This document shows, piece after piece, positions 31,698 to 40,558 of a stretch of 64,000 nt of DNA. Position 1 is the stretch's first letter, and each line of letters opens with the position of its first letter. The translations under genes and the position numbers were made by a program. The stretch spans positions 1 through 64,000 of the forward strand of contig WGMA01000014.1 in the NCBI GenBank assembly GCA_016125285.1. The letters are read 5' to 3'. This DNA is from Phycisphaera sp. (GTDB taxonomy: Bacteria > Planctomycetota > Phycisphaerae > Phycisphaerales > Zrk34). A model generated the notes under the pieces. That model did no database searches. It was not told the DNA's origin and saw only the letters and a program-made list of their open reading frames with translations.

Positions 31698-32822
31698 ATG
31701 GGCTTCTCAGTACGCAAGACATTCGACGGCGTGGAGATCCGCACGGGGTCGCCGATCCCGCTCAAGCTGTTCGGCCTGGTCTTCTTCGCGGCCGGCATGG
31801 GCATACTCTACGCGAAGGCGACCGGCCGGATGAGCTCGTCGGGCGGCAGCGCGGGTGACGCGTTGGCGCCTTACATCGTGGGCGGCGTGTTCGGGCTGTT
31901 CGGGTTCGTGACGATGGGCTGGCGATCGGGCCTGCGTGTGAACCACCGGCGGCGGACGCTCACGACGTGGTGGGGCGTCGTCGTGCCGCTGTTCAGCAAG
32001 GACCGCGACCTCGAGGCCGTCCGCGCGGTGCACGTCTGTAAGGAAGTCCGCCGGACCAGCAACGGCAAGGGCGGCAGCTCGTCGAAGACCGTCTACCCCG
32101 TCCGCCTGGTGTTCGACGGCAGCGACCGCCACGAGATCAAGGCGCCGGGCAGCCCGATCGTCGCCCGCCAGCTCGCCGAGGCCGTGGCGCACGCCGCCGA
32201 CGCCCCGATGCACAACGCGATCGGCGGCGAGTCGGTCATCCGTCAGCCCGATCAGCTCGACTGGTCCCTCCGCGAGCACCTGCTGCACGCCGGCGACGCC
32301 CCGCCCGAGCCGACCGCGCCGTCCGACACCACGCTGCGCGTCGAGCCCGAACGCGACGGCTACGCCATCGACGTGCCCCCGCTGGGCGTGAAGTCCGGCA
32401 TCGTGCTGGTGCTGCCGGCGATGGGCATGGCGGTGATCCCGCTGGTGATCTTCTTCAACATGGGCGACGCGCGGCCGCCCCTCGGCTTTGTCCTGTTCGC
32501 CTGTGCGCTGTTCGGCGTGCCGTTCCTCGGCGCGGCGCTGTGGATGCTGCACCGCACGGTCGTGCGCACGCGTATCCGCCTCACGCCCGACGAGCTGACG
32601 ATCACCCGCCGCGCCCCGTGGTGGAAGTCGACCCGCACGCTCAAGTGCGACGACGTCGAGGAGCTGACCGTCAGCACCGCCGAGCACCCGCTCGCGGCCC
32701 TGATCGCCGCCGGCAGCGTCACCGCCGTCACCGACGCCCGCATCGAACAGTTCGGCCAGGGCCTGGCGACCGACGACCTGCGCTACCTCGCCGACCTCAT
32801 CCGCCACACCGTCTGCCGGTGA
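31698..32822 (+). CDS. Integral membrane protein of unknown function
   Basis: A 374-residue protein. Paired hydrophobic helices at about 22-40 and 57-75, then a soluble part of about 150 residues, then two more helices at about 235-255 and 262-285, and a C-terminal soluble segment. The two halves have similar layout (helix pair followed by a strand containing RLTPDELTITRR or RVNHRRRTLTTWW), suggesting a duplicated PH-like membrane domain; this is inference. ATG 31698 chosen at the start of the first conserved stretch. No neighbours give a hint. Confidence 0.75.
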   Translation: MGFSVRKTFDGVEIRTGSPIPLKLFGLVFFAAGMGILYAKATGRMSSSGGSAGDALAPYIVGGVFGLFGFVTMGWRSGLRVNHRRRTLTTWWGVVVPLFSKDRDLEAVRAVHVCKEVRRTSNGKGGSSSKTVYPVRLVFDGSDRHEIKAPGSPIVARQLAEAVAHAADAPMHNAIGGESVIRQPDQLDWSLREHLLHAGDAPPEPTAPSDTTLRVEPERDGYAIDVPPLGVKSGIVLVLPAMGMAVIPLVIFFNMGDARPPLGFVLFACALFGVPFLGAALWMLHRTVVRTRIRLTPDELTITRRAPWWKSTRTLKCDDVEELTVSTAEHPLAALIAAGSVTAVTDARIEQFGQGLATDDLRYLADLIRHTVCR

Positions 32823-32916
32823 CACCCGCCGTGCGCGCACACGCGTCGCCGGCGCGTTACACTGCCGCCGCTGAATACGTCACGTTTTCCCCTAATTCCC
32901 TACGCGAGGACACGCC

Positions 32917-33348
32917 GTGAAGACCGCAACGATTGAAACGAACAAGGGTACCATCAAGATCGAGCTGTTCGCCGACAAGGTCCCCAACACCGTCGCCAAC
33001 TTCGAGAAGCTCGCCGCCAAGGGCTTCTACGACGGCCTGAAGTTCCACCGCGTCATCGCCGACTTCATGATCCAGGGCGGCTGCCCCAAAGGCACCGGCA
33101 CCGGCGGGCCCGGCTACAAGTTCGCCGACGAGTTCCACCCCTCGCTCAAGCACAACAAGCCCGGCATCCTCTCGATGGCCAACGCCGGACCGAACACCAA
33201 CGGCTCGCAGTTCTTCATCACCCACGTGCCCACCCCGCACCTCGACAACAAGCACAGCGTCTTCGGTCAGGTCATCGAGGGCCAGGACGTCGTCAACGCG
33301 ATCCAGAAGGACGACACGATGACGAAGGTCACCGTCACCGACGAGTGA
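32917..33348 (+). CDS. Peptidyl-prolyl cis-trans isomerase, cyclophilin type
   Basis: A 143-residue single-domain cyclophilin, cytosolic by lack of a signal. Catalytic and binding motif [31 protein letters not shown], then [19 protein letters not shown] and [12 protein letters not shown]. It catalyses proline isomerisation during protein folding. Translation starts at GTG 32917 with GAGG upstream. A strong terminator lies 100 bp downstream. Confidence 0.95.
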   Translation: MKTATIETNKGTIKIELFADKVPNTVANFEKLAAKGFYDGLKFHRVIADFMIQGGCPKGTGTGGPGYKFADEFHPSLKHNKPGILSMANAGPNTNGSQFFITHVPTPHLDNKHSVFGQVIEGQDVVNAIQKDDTMTKVTVTDE

Positions 33349-33448
33349 CCCGCCGTGCGCGGTTTCGCAATCCGCGTGTCACGCCGTGCGCGCCGACACG
33401 TGGGATGGGCACGAAATCGACACGCGGACGGCTCCGCGACGATCCATC

Positions 33449-33497
33449 AAGGACTTACGACGCGCCCACCCCCGCGGCGCGTCGTAAGTCCTTTTTT
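33449..33497 (+). terminator. Rho-independent terminator after cyclophilin gene
   Basis: Perfect 18-bp stem, AAGGACTTACGACGCGCC (33449-33466) with GGCGCGTCGTAAGTCCTT (33476-33493), a 9-nt loop, and TTTTTT at 33492-33497. On the minus strand no U-tract follows, so it acts on the plus strand. Confidence 0.85.
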
Positions 33498-33513
33498 CGT
33501 GTCGAAAACCCGG

Positions 33514-33600
33514 TGGCGCGATGGGGCGCGAAAGGGGCGCCAACGGGCGCGAAAAGAGCGCGAAACGGACATTTCCGAGCCCGAACCGGGCGCGAAACGG
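33514..33600. repeat. Helically phased GGCGCGAAA array
   Basis: Units resembling GGCGCGAAA start (at the G of GCGC) at 33516, 33526, 33537, 33547, 33558, 33579 and 33590, with an expected unit at 33568 degenerate. Spacing alternates 10 and 11 bp. Four units contain AAA, so the array is a set of A-tracts in phase with the DNA helix. It fills the middle of the 345-bp gap between the cyclophilin terminator and the prepilin gene; the remainder of the gap has no recognisable feature. Confidence 0.6.
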
Positions 33601-33693
33601 TCAGAATCACTGCGGATCGGGCCCCCGATTTTCCGGTCACCCCGTGCGCACCGGCGCGACGCGAGTTGCCACGCCACGGCTCGTGCGGCGGTG

Positions 33694-34506
33694 TCAGTAG
33701 AAGACGTACCACTGCTGGCGCTGGCGCAGCTGGAATTGGCTGAAGTCGCGGCGTTCGACGTGGCCGTCGGCGAACGCCGCGTTGATTGATTCGGTCAGGC
33801 CGACCGCCGAGACGTTGCCGGTCTCGTACTGGTGGCCACCGCGGATGAACTGCCGGGCGGTGTACGGGGCCTCGGGCGGATAGATGTACAGCAGGTCTGT
33901 CACGAGCGGGTGGTGGCCCTTGCCCTGGTTGCTGAGGCGTGTGGGCCAGTCGTCGACGGCCCACACGTTGTAGGTGTTGTTGACCGGGTCGTAGTTGTGC
34001 GGCATGTAGCCGTTGGCGCACCGCGTGGGCACCCAGTAGTTGAACTGGCCGATGGTAAGCGTGGGGTGACCGTTGAGTCGCATGTCCTGGGCGATCGCGT
34101 CGTCGTCGCGGGTGTCGAGCACGGCCTGCGACACGTTGTACTGCGGGCGGAACGGTGACCAGCCCTCGGTGAGCGGTCGCAGCGGGCAGCCCCACATCTC
34201 CCAGCCCGCGCCGTACCTGGCGAGCGTCGGCAGGAAGTCCTTGTGATACCCCCACGGGCTGAGACCGATGCTCTGGGGGATCGGCATGTTGGGGTAGAAG
34301 CCGGTGAAGTCCGCGGCGTACACGGTCATCGCGGTGACGACCTGGCCGTAGTTCGACGCGCACACCGCCTCGCGCGCCACGAAGCGCGACCGCTTCATCG
34401 ACGGCAAGAGGATCGCCATCAGCAGCAGCATGATGCTGACGACCACGAGCAGTTCGACGATCGTGAAGGCGTGGCGGGACGGCGTGGCGCGGGGCGGGTG
34501 TGGCAT
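33694..34506 (-). CDS. Prepilin-type protein (H-X9-type pseudopilin)
   Basis: A 270-residue protein with a type IV prepilin cleavage motif HAFTIVELLVVVSIMLLLMA (F as first mature residue, E at +5) and a hydrophobic helix that would anchor it until processing by prepilin peptidase. The remainder is rich in G, Y and W with ESINAAFADGHVERRDFSQF near the end, as in the DUF1559-like, H-X9-DG family frequent in Planctomycetes. It is the last gene of the sigma factor / FecR-LamG cassette, 11 bp downstream of it, and is probably the exported product made in response. Confidence 0.85.
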   Translation of the reverse strand: MPHPPRATPSRHAFTIVELLVVVSIMLLLMAILLPSMKRSRFVAREAVCASNYGQVVTAMTVYAADFTGFYPNMPIPQSIGLSPWGYHKDFLPTLARYGAGWEMWGCPLRPLTEGWSPFRPQYNVSQAVLDTRDDDAIAQDMRLNGHPTLTIGQFNYWVPTRCANGYMPHNYDPVNNTYNVWAVDDWPTRLSNQGKGHHPLVTDLLYIYPPEAPYTARQFIRGGHQYETGNVSAVGLTESINAAFADGHVERRDFSQFQLRQRQQWYVFY

Positions 34507-34517
34507 GGCGTGCTCTC

Positions 34518-36128
34518 TCAGCGTGCGTAGCGCACGGCGGCGTAGTGGCGGTAGACCGCGTCGGCGGTCAGCGCGTGGGGGTAGACCGCGACCTCGTCGA
34601 CGCGGCCGACATAGGCACGGGCGTCGCGCAGTGTGTCCGACATGCGTCGACCGAGGTGCATCTGCACCGAGTCCTCGATCGAGCCCGTCGCGTTCGACGT
34701 CGAGGCGACCTCGTGGCCGTCGACGTACATCACCAGACGGGTCCCGCGGCGCACCGCGACGAGGTGGTGCCATTGCTCGGGGGTCAGCGGCTCGGGCGAA
34801 AAGAGCTCCTGCCCACCGCCGAGCCCCGCGGGGATGCGGTGCACGAAGCGGACGAACCCCGGCCTGGCGCCGACCGGCGTCAGCATCAGCGCCGCGGCGT
34901 GGCCGTCGCCGACCCGCTGCACCGCGATCATGCCCGACAGCGATCCGCTCGGACGCACCCACAGCTCCATCGTGTAGTCGCCACGCATCAGGCCGGCTAT
35001 CGGGTCACCGACCGTCACGACGCCGTCACCGCGTTCGCCGAAGGTCACGCCGCCGGCGTCGACCGTCGCGTCGCCGCGGAGCCGCGCGGTCAGCGTGTCG
35101 CCCATCGCGTTGGGCGACACGAGGCTGTCGGTGGTCTCGAAGCGCCAGTACGCCAGCGGCCCGGCGCGTCGCACCACCTCCGCCGAGGCGTCGGTCGCCG
35201 GCAGCGCCACCTCCGTCAGCGGCGCGCGGTCGAGGAAGGCCTGCTCGCTCGTCGCGACCGTATCCTCGACCTTGCCGCCGTCGGTGCGCAGGCCCTGTCC
35301 GACGGCCAGTTCACGATCAATCGCTGCCGCCGCGGGGCCGCCGCGGACGTGGACGTGGCCCTCGAACACCTGCACGTCGCTGGCGCCCGCCGGGTCGACG
35401 CGGACGCCGAACCGCGTGCCGAGGTCCGTGACGCGCATGTCGGGCGTGTCGACGCAGAAGCCGTGCGCCGACTCGGGCACGAACGCGACCACCCGGCCAC
35501 GTGACAGCCGGGCACTGTTCGCGCCGGTCACCGTCAGTTCGGTCGGCCCGGCGAGCTTCACGACCGCGCCGCTGTCGAGGACGATCTCCGCCACGCCGGC
35601 GTCGAGCGTCAGCGGCGTGCCGGCGTCAATCGGTCCGACGCCGGTGTCGGCGTCGAGCGAGCCGGCGCCCCACACCGCGCCGCGAGCGTCGGTCAGCGTG
35701 ACGGTCACGGTGCGCGACTGCGTCGTGGCCGGCTGCGTGGGGTTGGAGTCGGCGCGCCAAAGCAGCGACGCGGCGATCCCGGCGACGAGGAGCAAAACGG
35801 CGGCCGCGGCGTAGGGGGAATAGCTGCGCCCTACGCGGTCATCGCGGGCACGTTGGATGGGCAGCGAGGCCAGGGGCGCCTCGGTGTCGGCGGGAGCCAG
35901 CTCGGCCTGGCTCGGGTCGGCGTGGGTCAGCACGTCGGCGAGGCGGGCGTGGATCATCGACTTGTCGGCGAACAGCGCGGCGTTGGCCGATGACGATTTG
36001 ATCCACGCGTTGAGCTGCGCGACTTCGTCCGGCGACAGATCGTCGTCGAGGTAGCGGTCGATCAGGCGGAGCGGATCGGCGCTGTCGGGCGCATCGGGGG
36101 TGCTCGGCATGTCGGGCGTGTCGGTCAC
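34518..36128 (-). CDS. FecR-type anti-sigma protein fused to LamG-like domain
   Basis: A 536-residue single-pass membrane protein. N-terminal cytoplasmic part (about 1-100) with a CopG/zinc-free anti-sigma-like helix (LRLIDRYLDDDLSPDEVAQL), a transmembrane helix at 106-125 (AAAAVLLLVAGIAASLLW), a FecR domain at about 180-260 (LTLDAGVAEIVLDSGA, RVVAFVPESAHGFCVDTPDM, TDLGTRFGVRVD), and a concanavalin/LamG-type domain to the C-terminus (YTMELWVRPSG, WHHLVAVRRGTRLVMYVDG). Such proteins couple outside ligands to a sigma factor. GTG 36128 overlaps the stop of the upstream sigma gene (GTGA), so translation is coupled. Confidence 0.88.
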   Translation of the reverse strand: MTDTPDMPSTPDAPDSADPLRLIDRYLDDDLSPDEVAQLNAWIKSSSANAALFADKSMIHARLADVLTHADPSQAELAPADTEAPLASLPIQRARDDRVGRSYSPYAAAAVLLLVAGIAASLLWRADSNPTQPATTQSRTVTVTLTDARGAVWGAGSLDADTGVGPIDAGTPLTLDAGVAEIVLDSGAVVKLAGPTELTVTGANSARLSRGRVVAFVPESAHGFCVDTPDMRVTDLGTRFGVRVDPAGASDVQVFEGHVHVRGGPAAAAIDRELAVGQGLRTDGGKVEDTVATSEQAFLDRAPLTEVALPATDASAEVVRRAGPLAYWRFETTDSLVSPNAMGDTLTARLRGDATVDAGGVTFGERGDGVVTVGDPIAGLMRGDYTMELWVRPSGSLSGMIAVQRVGDGHAAALMLTPVGARPGFVRFVHRIPAGLGGGQELFSPEPLTPEQWHHLVAVRRGTRLVMYVDGHEVASTSNATGSIEDSVQMHLGRRMSDTLRDARAYVGRVDEVAVYPHALTADAVYRHYAAVRYAR

Positions 36129-36661
36129 GGCGTGGCCTCCCGCTCGGCGGCGTGGGTCGACTCGACGCACTGCCGCAGCATCTCGCGGACGCGGTAGAGC
36201 GTGGCGGAGATGGACGCGGGGGTGGAGTCGAGCATCTCGGCGATGCGGGCCGGCTTGAGGTTCCGGTCGTACCGCAGCTCGAGGAGGCGTCGGCCGTTGT
36301 CGGTGAGCTTGTCGAGGCAGCGCTGGAGCGTAACGCTCATGCGGGAGTGCTCGGGGGCGCGTTGCTCGTAGCCGGCGGCGATGTGCTCGATGGCCTCGGC
36401 GTCGAGCAGGGCGGCGTCGCGGGCGTGCTTGCGTCGCCATTCGAGCACGCAGTTGCGGGCGATGCCGATGCACCAGGCGATGAACGGACGGGCCGCGTCG
36501 TAATCGTCGAACTTCACGGCGATGCGGTACGCGGTGTCCTGCAGGATGTCCTCGGCGTCGGTGGGGTTGCGGACGATCGAGCGGATGAACGCGGCGACGT
36601 TCGGCTGGGCCTGGGTCCAGCGGACGGTCAGATCGATGCGCTTGTGGTCGGTGTTCGACAT
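36125..36661 (-). CDS. ECF sigma factor, Rhodopirellula/Verrucomicrobium type
   Basis: A 178-residue ECF sigma-70 factor. Region 2: FIRSIVRNPTDAEDILQDTAYRI with the aspartate-rich core binding; AWCIGIARNCVLEWRRKH for -10 recognition. Region 4: LTDNGRRLLELRYDRNLKPARIAEMLDSTPASISATLYRVREML, a helix-turn-helix for the -35. No C-terminal extension. It is the first gene of the three-gene cassette and its stop overlaps the start of the FecR gene. It directs RNA polymerase when the anti-sigma releases it. Confidence 0.93.
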   Translation of the reverse strand: MSNTDHKRIDLTVRWTQAQPNVAAFIRSIVRNPTDAEDILQDTAYRIAVKFDDYDAARPFIAWCIGIARNCVLEWRRKHARDAALLDAEAIEHIAAGYEQRAPEHSRMSVTLQRCLDKLTDNGRRLLELRYDRNLKPARIAEMLDSTPASISATLYRVREMLRQCVESTHAAEREATP

Positions 36662-36774
36662 GGCGTGGGCCTTATATGAGGTATTGCGTTGATCGCGCGG
36701 AATCTAAGCGCTCGGCGCGAAAAAATTTCGCCCGCGGGAACGGCGAGTCGGTGATCTGTCCGTCAGGTCGACGG

Positions 36775-38535
36775 CTACTTGATGGTCACCTGGTACACGT
36801 GCGGGCCCTTGGGGGTGGCGTCGGCGACCTGGGCGGTGACGCGGCCGGGACCGGTGGCGGGGAGGGTGACGTCGCCGATCGGCATGCTGTTGACGCCGCG
36901 GGGGATGGTCAGGGTTTTGGTCAGCGTCTTGCCGGCGACCTCGACGGTGAGGTGGACGGCGGTGTCCTTGTCGGTGTCGTCGGTGAGCAGGATGTTGAAG
37001 GTGTAGGGCCCGGTGCGTCGCACGTCGACGGGCCAGCCGCCCCCGGCCCACCAGCCGCCCTTGTCGTCGGTGTCGACGCGCTTGTCCTGCGGGGTGAGCA
37101 CGACGGTGGGCTGCTGCTCGGCGCCGATGACGATGGGGGGCATGCCGAAGTTGGGTTCGCGTGTGTGGCACACGTCGTCGAACCACGCGTCGTATTCCTT
37201 CTTGAGCTTCTCGACGATGTCGGGGTGCTGCGCGGCGAGGTTGTTCTTCTCGCCGATGTCGTTGTTCAGGTCGTACAGCTCGAACTTCGGCTCGCCGGGG
37301 ATCGAGTCGCGGCCGGGGTTGGAGTCGGTCACGAGCTTCCAGCGTCCCTTGGGGTCGACGGCGGCGAAGTGGTGGTAGCGCTGGGGCACGTCGCCGCGGT
37401 GCCACTGGAAGAACAGGTAGCGGTCGGGCCAGAGGACCGACTTCTGCGGACCCTTCTCGGCGATGAGCGGCCGGAGGCTTCGGCCGTCGAGCTTGAGTCC
37501 TTCGGGCTTGGGCACGCGGCAGAAGTCGAGGATGGTGGGCATGATGTCGAGGTGTGCGGTGGTGACGTCGGAGGACGTGCCGGGCAGGATGACGCCGGGC
37601 CAGCGCACGAAGCAGACGTTGCGGATGCCGCCCTCGTAGGCGCTGCCCTTGTGCCCGCGGAACGGACCGGCGGACCCGGCGGACGGGCCGTTGTCGGACA
37701 GGAAGATGATGAGGGTGTTGTCGTCGATGTCGAGTTGCTTGAGCCGGGCGAGGAGTCGGCCGATGTTCTCGTCGATGTTCTTGATCATCGCGTAGAACCC
37801 GGCGCGGTTGGTGTTCTTGTCGTCGGGGAACTTGCCGAGGAAGTGCTCCCAGAGCTCGCGTGTGGGCGGCTCGTCGAACGGGCCGTGCGGCGCGTTGGTG
37901 GGGAGGTAGACGAAGAACGGCTTGTGGGCCTTGGCCTGCTGCGCGATGTACTCGGTCGCCTCGTCGAAGAAGATGTTCGTGCAGTAGCCCTCGTAGCGTT
38001 GCGGCTTGCCGTTGTGGAAGAGGATCGGGTCGTGGTAGCGCTCTCCCCACGGCGGGTTGGCGGGCTGACGGAGTCCGCCGCCGCAGATGACAAGCGACTC
38101 GGCGAAGCCCTTGTCGGTGGCGCGCGTCGGGTAGTTGTCGCCGAGGTGCCACTTGCCGAAGATGCCGGTGGCGTAGCCGGCGTTGCTCATGACCTGCGCG
38201 ACGGTGACCTCGGCGGGGTCCATGACGGCGCGGCCGAGGTACGTGTCGATGGCACGCGTGCGGTAGTTGTATCGGCCGGTCATCAGGTGCGCGCGTGTCG
38301 GCGTGCAGACGGGGCTGACGTAGAAGTGCTTGAACCACGCGCCCTCTTTGGCGAGGCGGTCCATGTTCGGCGTGTCGATGATCGTGTTGCCGGTGAGGCT
38401 CAGGTCGCCGTAGCCCTGGTCGTCGGCCATGATGAGGATGACGTTGGGCCGATCGTTCGCCGCCGTGGCGACGTGGGCGAGGGAGGTGAGGACGAACAGG
38501 CAGGCGAACAGCGTCACGCGGAGGGATCGGGTCAT
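36775..38535 (-). CDS. Secreted arylsulfatase-type sulfatase
   Basis: A 586-residue exported enzyme of the sulfatase/alkaline phosphatase superfamily. Signal peptide of about 26 residues; ADDQGYGD at 37-44 (metal ligands D38, D39); formylglycine motif C-T-P-T-R at 77-81 (CTPTRAHLMTGRYNY), which must be modified by a formylglycine-generating or radical SAM enzyme; GIFGKWHLGD; DNGPSAG. The C-terminal 120 residues form a beta-rich accessory domain. It cleaves sulfate esters from polysaccharides, as expected for marine or polysaccharide-degrading planctomycetes. ATG 38535 begins the signal peptide. Confidence 0.93.
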   Translation of the reverse strand: MTRSLRVTLFACLFVLTSLAHVATAANDRPNVILIMADDQGYGDLSLTGNTIIDTPNMDRLAKEGAWFKHFYVSPVCTPTRAHLMTGRYNYRTRAIDTYLGRAVMDPAEVTVAQVMSNAGYATGIFGKWHLGDNYPTRATDKGFAESLVICGGGLRQPANPPWGERYHDPILFHNGKPQRYEGYCTNIFFDEATEYIAQQAKAHKPFFVYLPTNAPHGPFDEPPTRELWEHFLGKFPDDKNTNRAGFYAMIKNIDENIGRLLARLKQLDIDDNTLIIFLSDNGPSAGSAGPFRGHKGSAYEGGIRNVCFVRWPGVILPGTSSDVTTAHLDIMPTILDFCRVPKPEGLKLDGRSLRPLIAEKGPQKSVLWPDRYLFFQWHRGDVPQRYHHFAAVDPKGRWKLVTDSNPGRDSIPGEPKFELYDLNNDIGEKNNLAAQHPDIVEKLKKEYDAWFDDVCHTREPNFGMPPIVIGAEQQPTVVLTPQDKRVDTDDKGGWWAGGGWPVDVRRTGPYTFNILLTDDTDKDTAVHLTVEVAGKTLTKTLTIPRGVNSMPIGDVTLPATGPGRVTAQVADATPKGPHVYQVTIK

Positions 38536-38740
38536 GTCGTGTGGTCCTGTTGGGGTGAGTGTGCCGGTGGGCTGCATGATAGGCCGCTGGGTGGCGCGCG
38601 ACACGCGTCGGGGGTGCGGGGCGCGGATTCGGGCGTGCGATGATCCGCACAAATTTTGCCTGATATCGCCGGTCGGCGGGCCTAGCGTTTGGGGTCGCAC
38701 AGCGAGCCGCGACGGGCGCCAATCAACACAAGGAATCCGG

Positions 38741-40558
38741 ATGCTAATCAAGTTCAAACCGATCGGGCTGATGGTCTGTCTGCTGATCGCGAGCGTGTCG
38801 TCGCTCGACGCGGCCGAGGCGTTGAAGGTGAACGGGATCTTCCGCAGCCACATGGTGCTGCAGCGCGACAAGCCGATCAAGGTCTGGGGCTGGGCGCCGG
38901 CGGGCAGCGACGTGAAGGTGACGCTCGGCGACAAGTCGGCGACGGGCAAGGCGGCGGGAGACAACGGGCGATGGGAAGTGACGTTCGACGCGCAGCCGGC
39001 CAACGCGACCGGGCAGACGCTGAAGGTGCAGGCGGGTGACGCGACGATCGAGATGGACGACATTCTCATCGGCGACATCTGGGTGATGAACGGGCAGAGC
39101 AACATGGCGTTCTCGCTGAAGGCGGTGTACGACGCGGACTTCGAGGCGTCGATGGCGCACCTGCCGCTGCTGCGTCACATCCGCATCAACTCGGGCGCGG
39201 AGTCGGAGAAGGTGGAGACGGACATCGACGACAGGTTCATCAACGGCGACAGCGAGGACAAGAACTGGCGTGTGGTGACGCCGGAGGTCGCGCTGGAGAT
39301 GGGCGCGATCGGTTACGCGTTCGGTTCGCGTGTGCAGCGGAGCCTGGGGATCCCGATCGGGATCATCGACAACGCGCGCGGCGGGGCGTCGCTGGAGAGC
39401 CTGGTGCCGCGTCACAAGTTCGCCGACGATCCGCAGGCCGCGGCGTACCTGAAGTGGGTCGACGAGCGCAACGCGGCGTTCAGCGAGGCGGACTTCCTCA
39501 AGGCGCAGATGGACAAGTACAACGAGCAGATGGAGAAGTATCAGAAGCAGATCGCCGACGACAAGGCGAAGGGCAAAGACGTGAAGCGCAAGGCGCCGCG
39601 GAAGCCCGACGGCGACATCCGCACGTGGTCGGTGCCCGGGCGCAGCCCCAGCGACGCGGCGTCGTGCTACAACGGCATGTTCGGCTTCTTCAAGGGGCTG
39701 AACATCAAGGGCGTGGCGTTCCACCAGGGGTTCAACAACGCGATGATGAACACGAGCTGCAAGCCGAAGTTTTATCGCACGCTGATGAAGCTGATGGTCG
39801 AGGGCTGGCGTGAGGACTTCAACGACCCGCACCTGCCGGTGGCGGTGATCGGGCTGTGCGCCGGCGGTCAGGCGCAGACGCGGCTGAACTTCGAGGAGCA
39901 GGGGCTGTCGACCGGCGCGTACATCCGCGAGTCGCAGCGGCTGGGCCTGGCCGACGCCGGGGACACGGAGCACACCGCGTTCATCCCGTCGTACGACCAG
40001 AAGGTGCCGATGCTGCACACGAAGAAGAAGATCGAGCTCGGCGTGCGCACGGCGCGCTGGGCGCTGAAGACCGTCTACGGCAACGACAAGATCGACTGGG
40101 ACGTCGCGCAGCTCGTCTCCGCCACGCCGCAGGACGGGAAGATGCTGCTGACGTTCGACCGCGTGGTGCGCGTCGACGACTTCGGCTCGGAGATCGAGGG
40201 CTTTTCGATCGCCGACGCGTCGGGCGTGTTCTACATGGCCCACGCCGAGGAGATCGAGACGAAGGAGCGCGACATGCAGCACAGGCAGGTCCTCGTGTCG
40301 AGCCCGCTGGTCAAGGAGCCGGTGGCGGTGCGCTACGCGTGGGCCCGCGCGCCGATGGGGAACCTGAAGGTCGACGGCCTGCCGTGGCAGCCGCTGCACA
40401 GCTTCCGCACCGACCACATCGACTGGAGCCCGGAGGTCAGCCACATGGACCCCGACGGCAACGCGAAGAACAGCGCGGCGATCAAGGAGCTCAAGGAACA
40501 GGCGAGCCTGGCGCTGAAGACGCGTCTCGAAGCCGAAGCGAAGGGCGGCAGCCAGTGA
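38741..40558 (+). CDS. Sialate O-acetylesterase-like protein (SASA family)
   Basis: A 605-residue exported protein. Signal peptide of about 25 residues; an N-terminal beta region, then the SGNH/SASA catalytic start IGDIWVMNGQSNMAFSL with Ser120, the DNARGGASLESLVP block, and an inserted charged coiled-coil segment (about 245-290, with KQIADDKAKGKDVKRKAP). SASA enzymes remove O-acetyl groups from sugars. Start ATG 38741 follows AAGGA. Its stop overlaps the start of the next gene (GTGA), so the two are translationally coupled; together with the divergent sulfatase this points to polysaccharide use. Confidence 0.88.
   Translation: MLIKFKPIGLMVCLLIASVSSLDAAEALKVNGIFRSHMVLQRDKPIKVWGWAPAGSDVKVTLGDKSATGKAAGDNGRWEVTFDAQPANATGQTLKVQAGDATIEMDDILIGDIWVMNGQSNMAFSLKAVYDADFEASMAHLPLLRHIRINSGAESEKVETDIDDRFINGDSEDKNWRVVTPEVALEMGAIGYAFGSRVQRSLGIPIGIIDNARGGASLESLVPRHKFADDPQAAAYLKWVDERNAAFSEADFLKAQMDKYNEQMEKYQKQIADDKAKGKDVKRKAPRKPDGDIRTWSVPGRSPSDAASCYNGMFGFFKGLNIKGVAFHQGFNNAMMNTSCKPKFYRTLMKLMVEGWREDFNDPHLPVAVIGLCAGGQAQTRLNFEEQGLSTGAYIRESQRLGLADAGDTEHTAFIPSYDQKVPMLHTKKKIELGVRTARWALKTVYGNDKIDWDVAQLVSATPQDGKMLLTFDRVVRVDDFGSEIEGFSIADASGVFYMAHAEEIETKERDMQHRQVLVSSPLVKEPVAVRYAWARAPMGNLKVDGLPWQPLHSFRTDHIDWSPEVSHMDPDGNAKNSAAIKELKEQASLALKTRLEAEAKGGSQ

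Noticed and set aside
33526-33597. TTTCGCGC words as E2F-like or LexA-type sites
   Set aside because: E2F is eukaryotic and the words are not LexA boxes; regular 10-11 bp spacing is the real signal.
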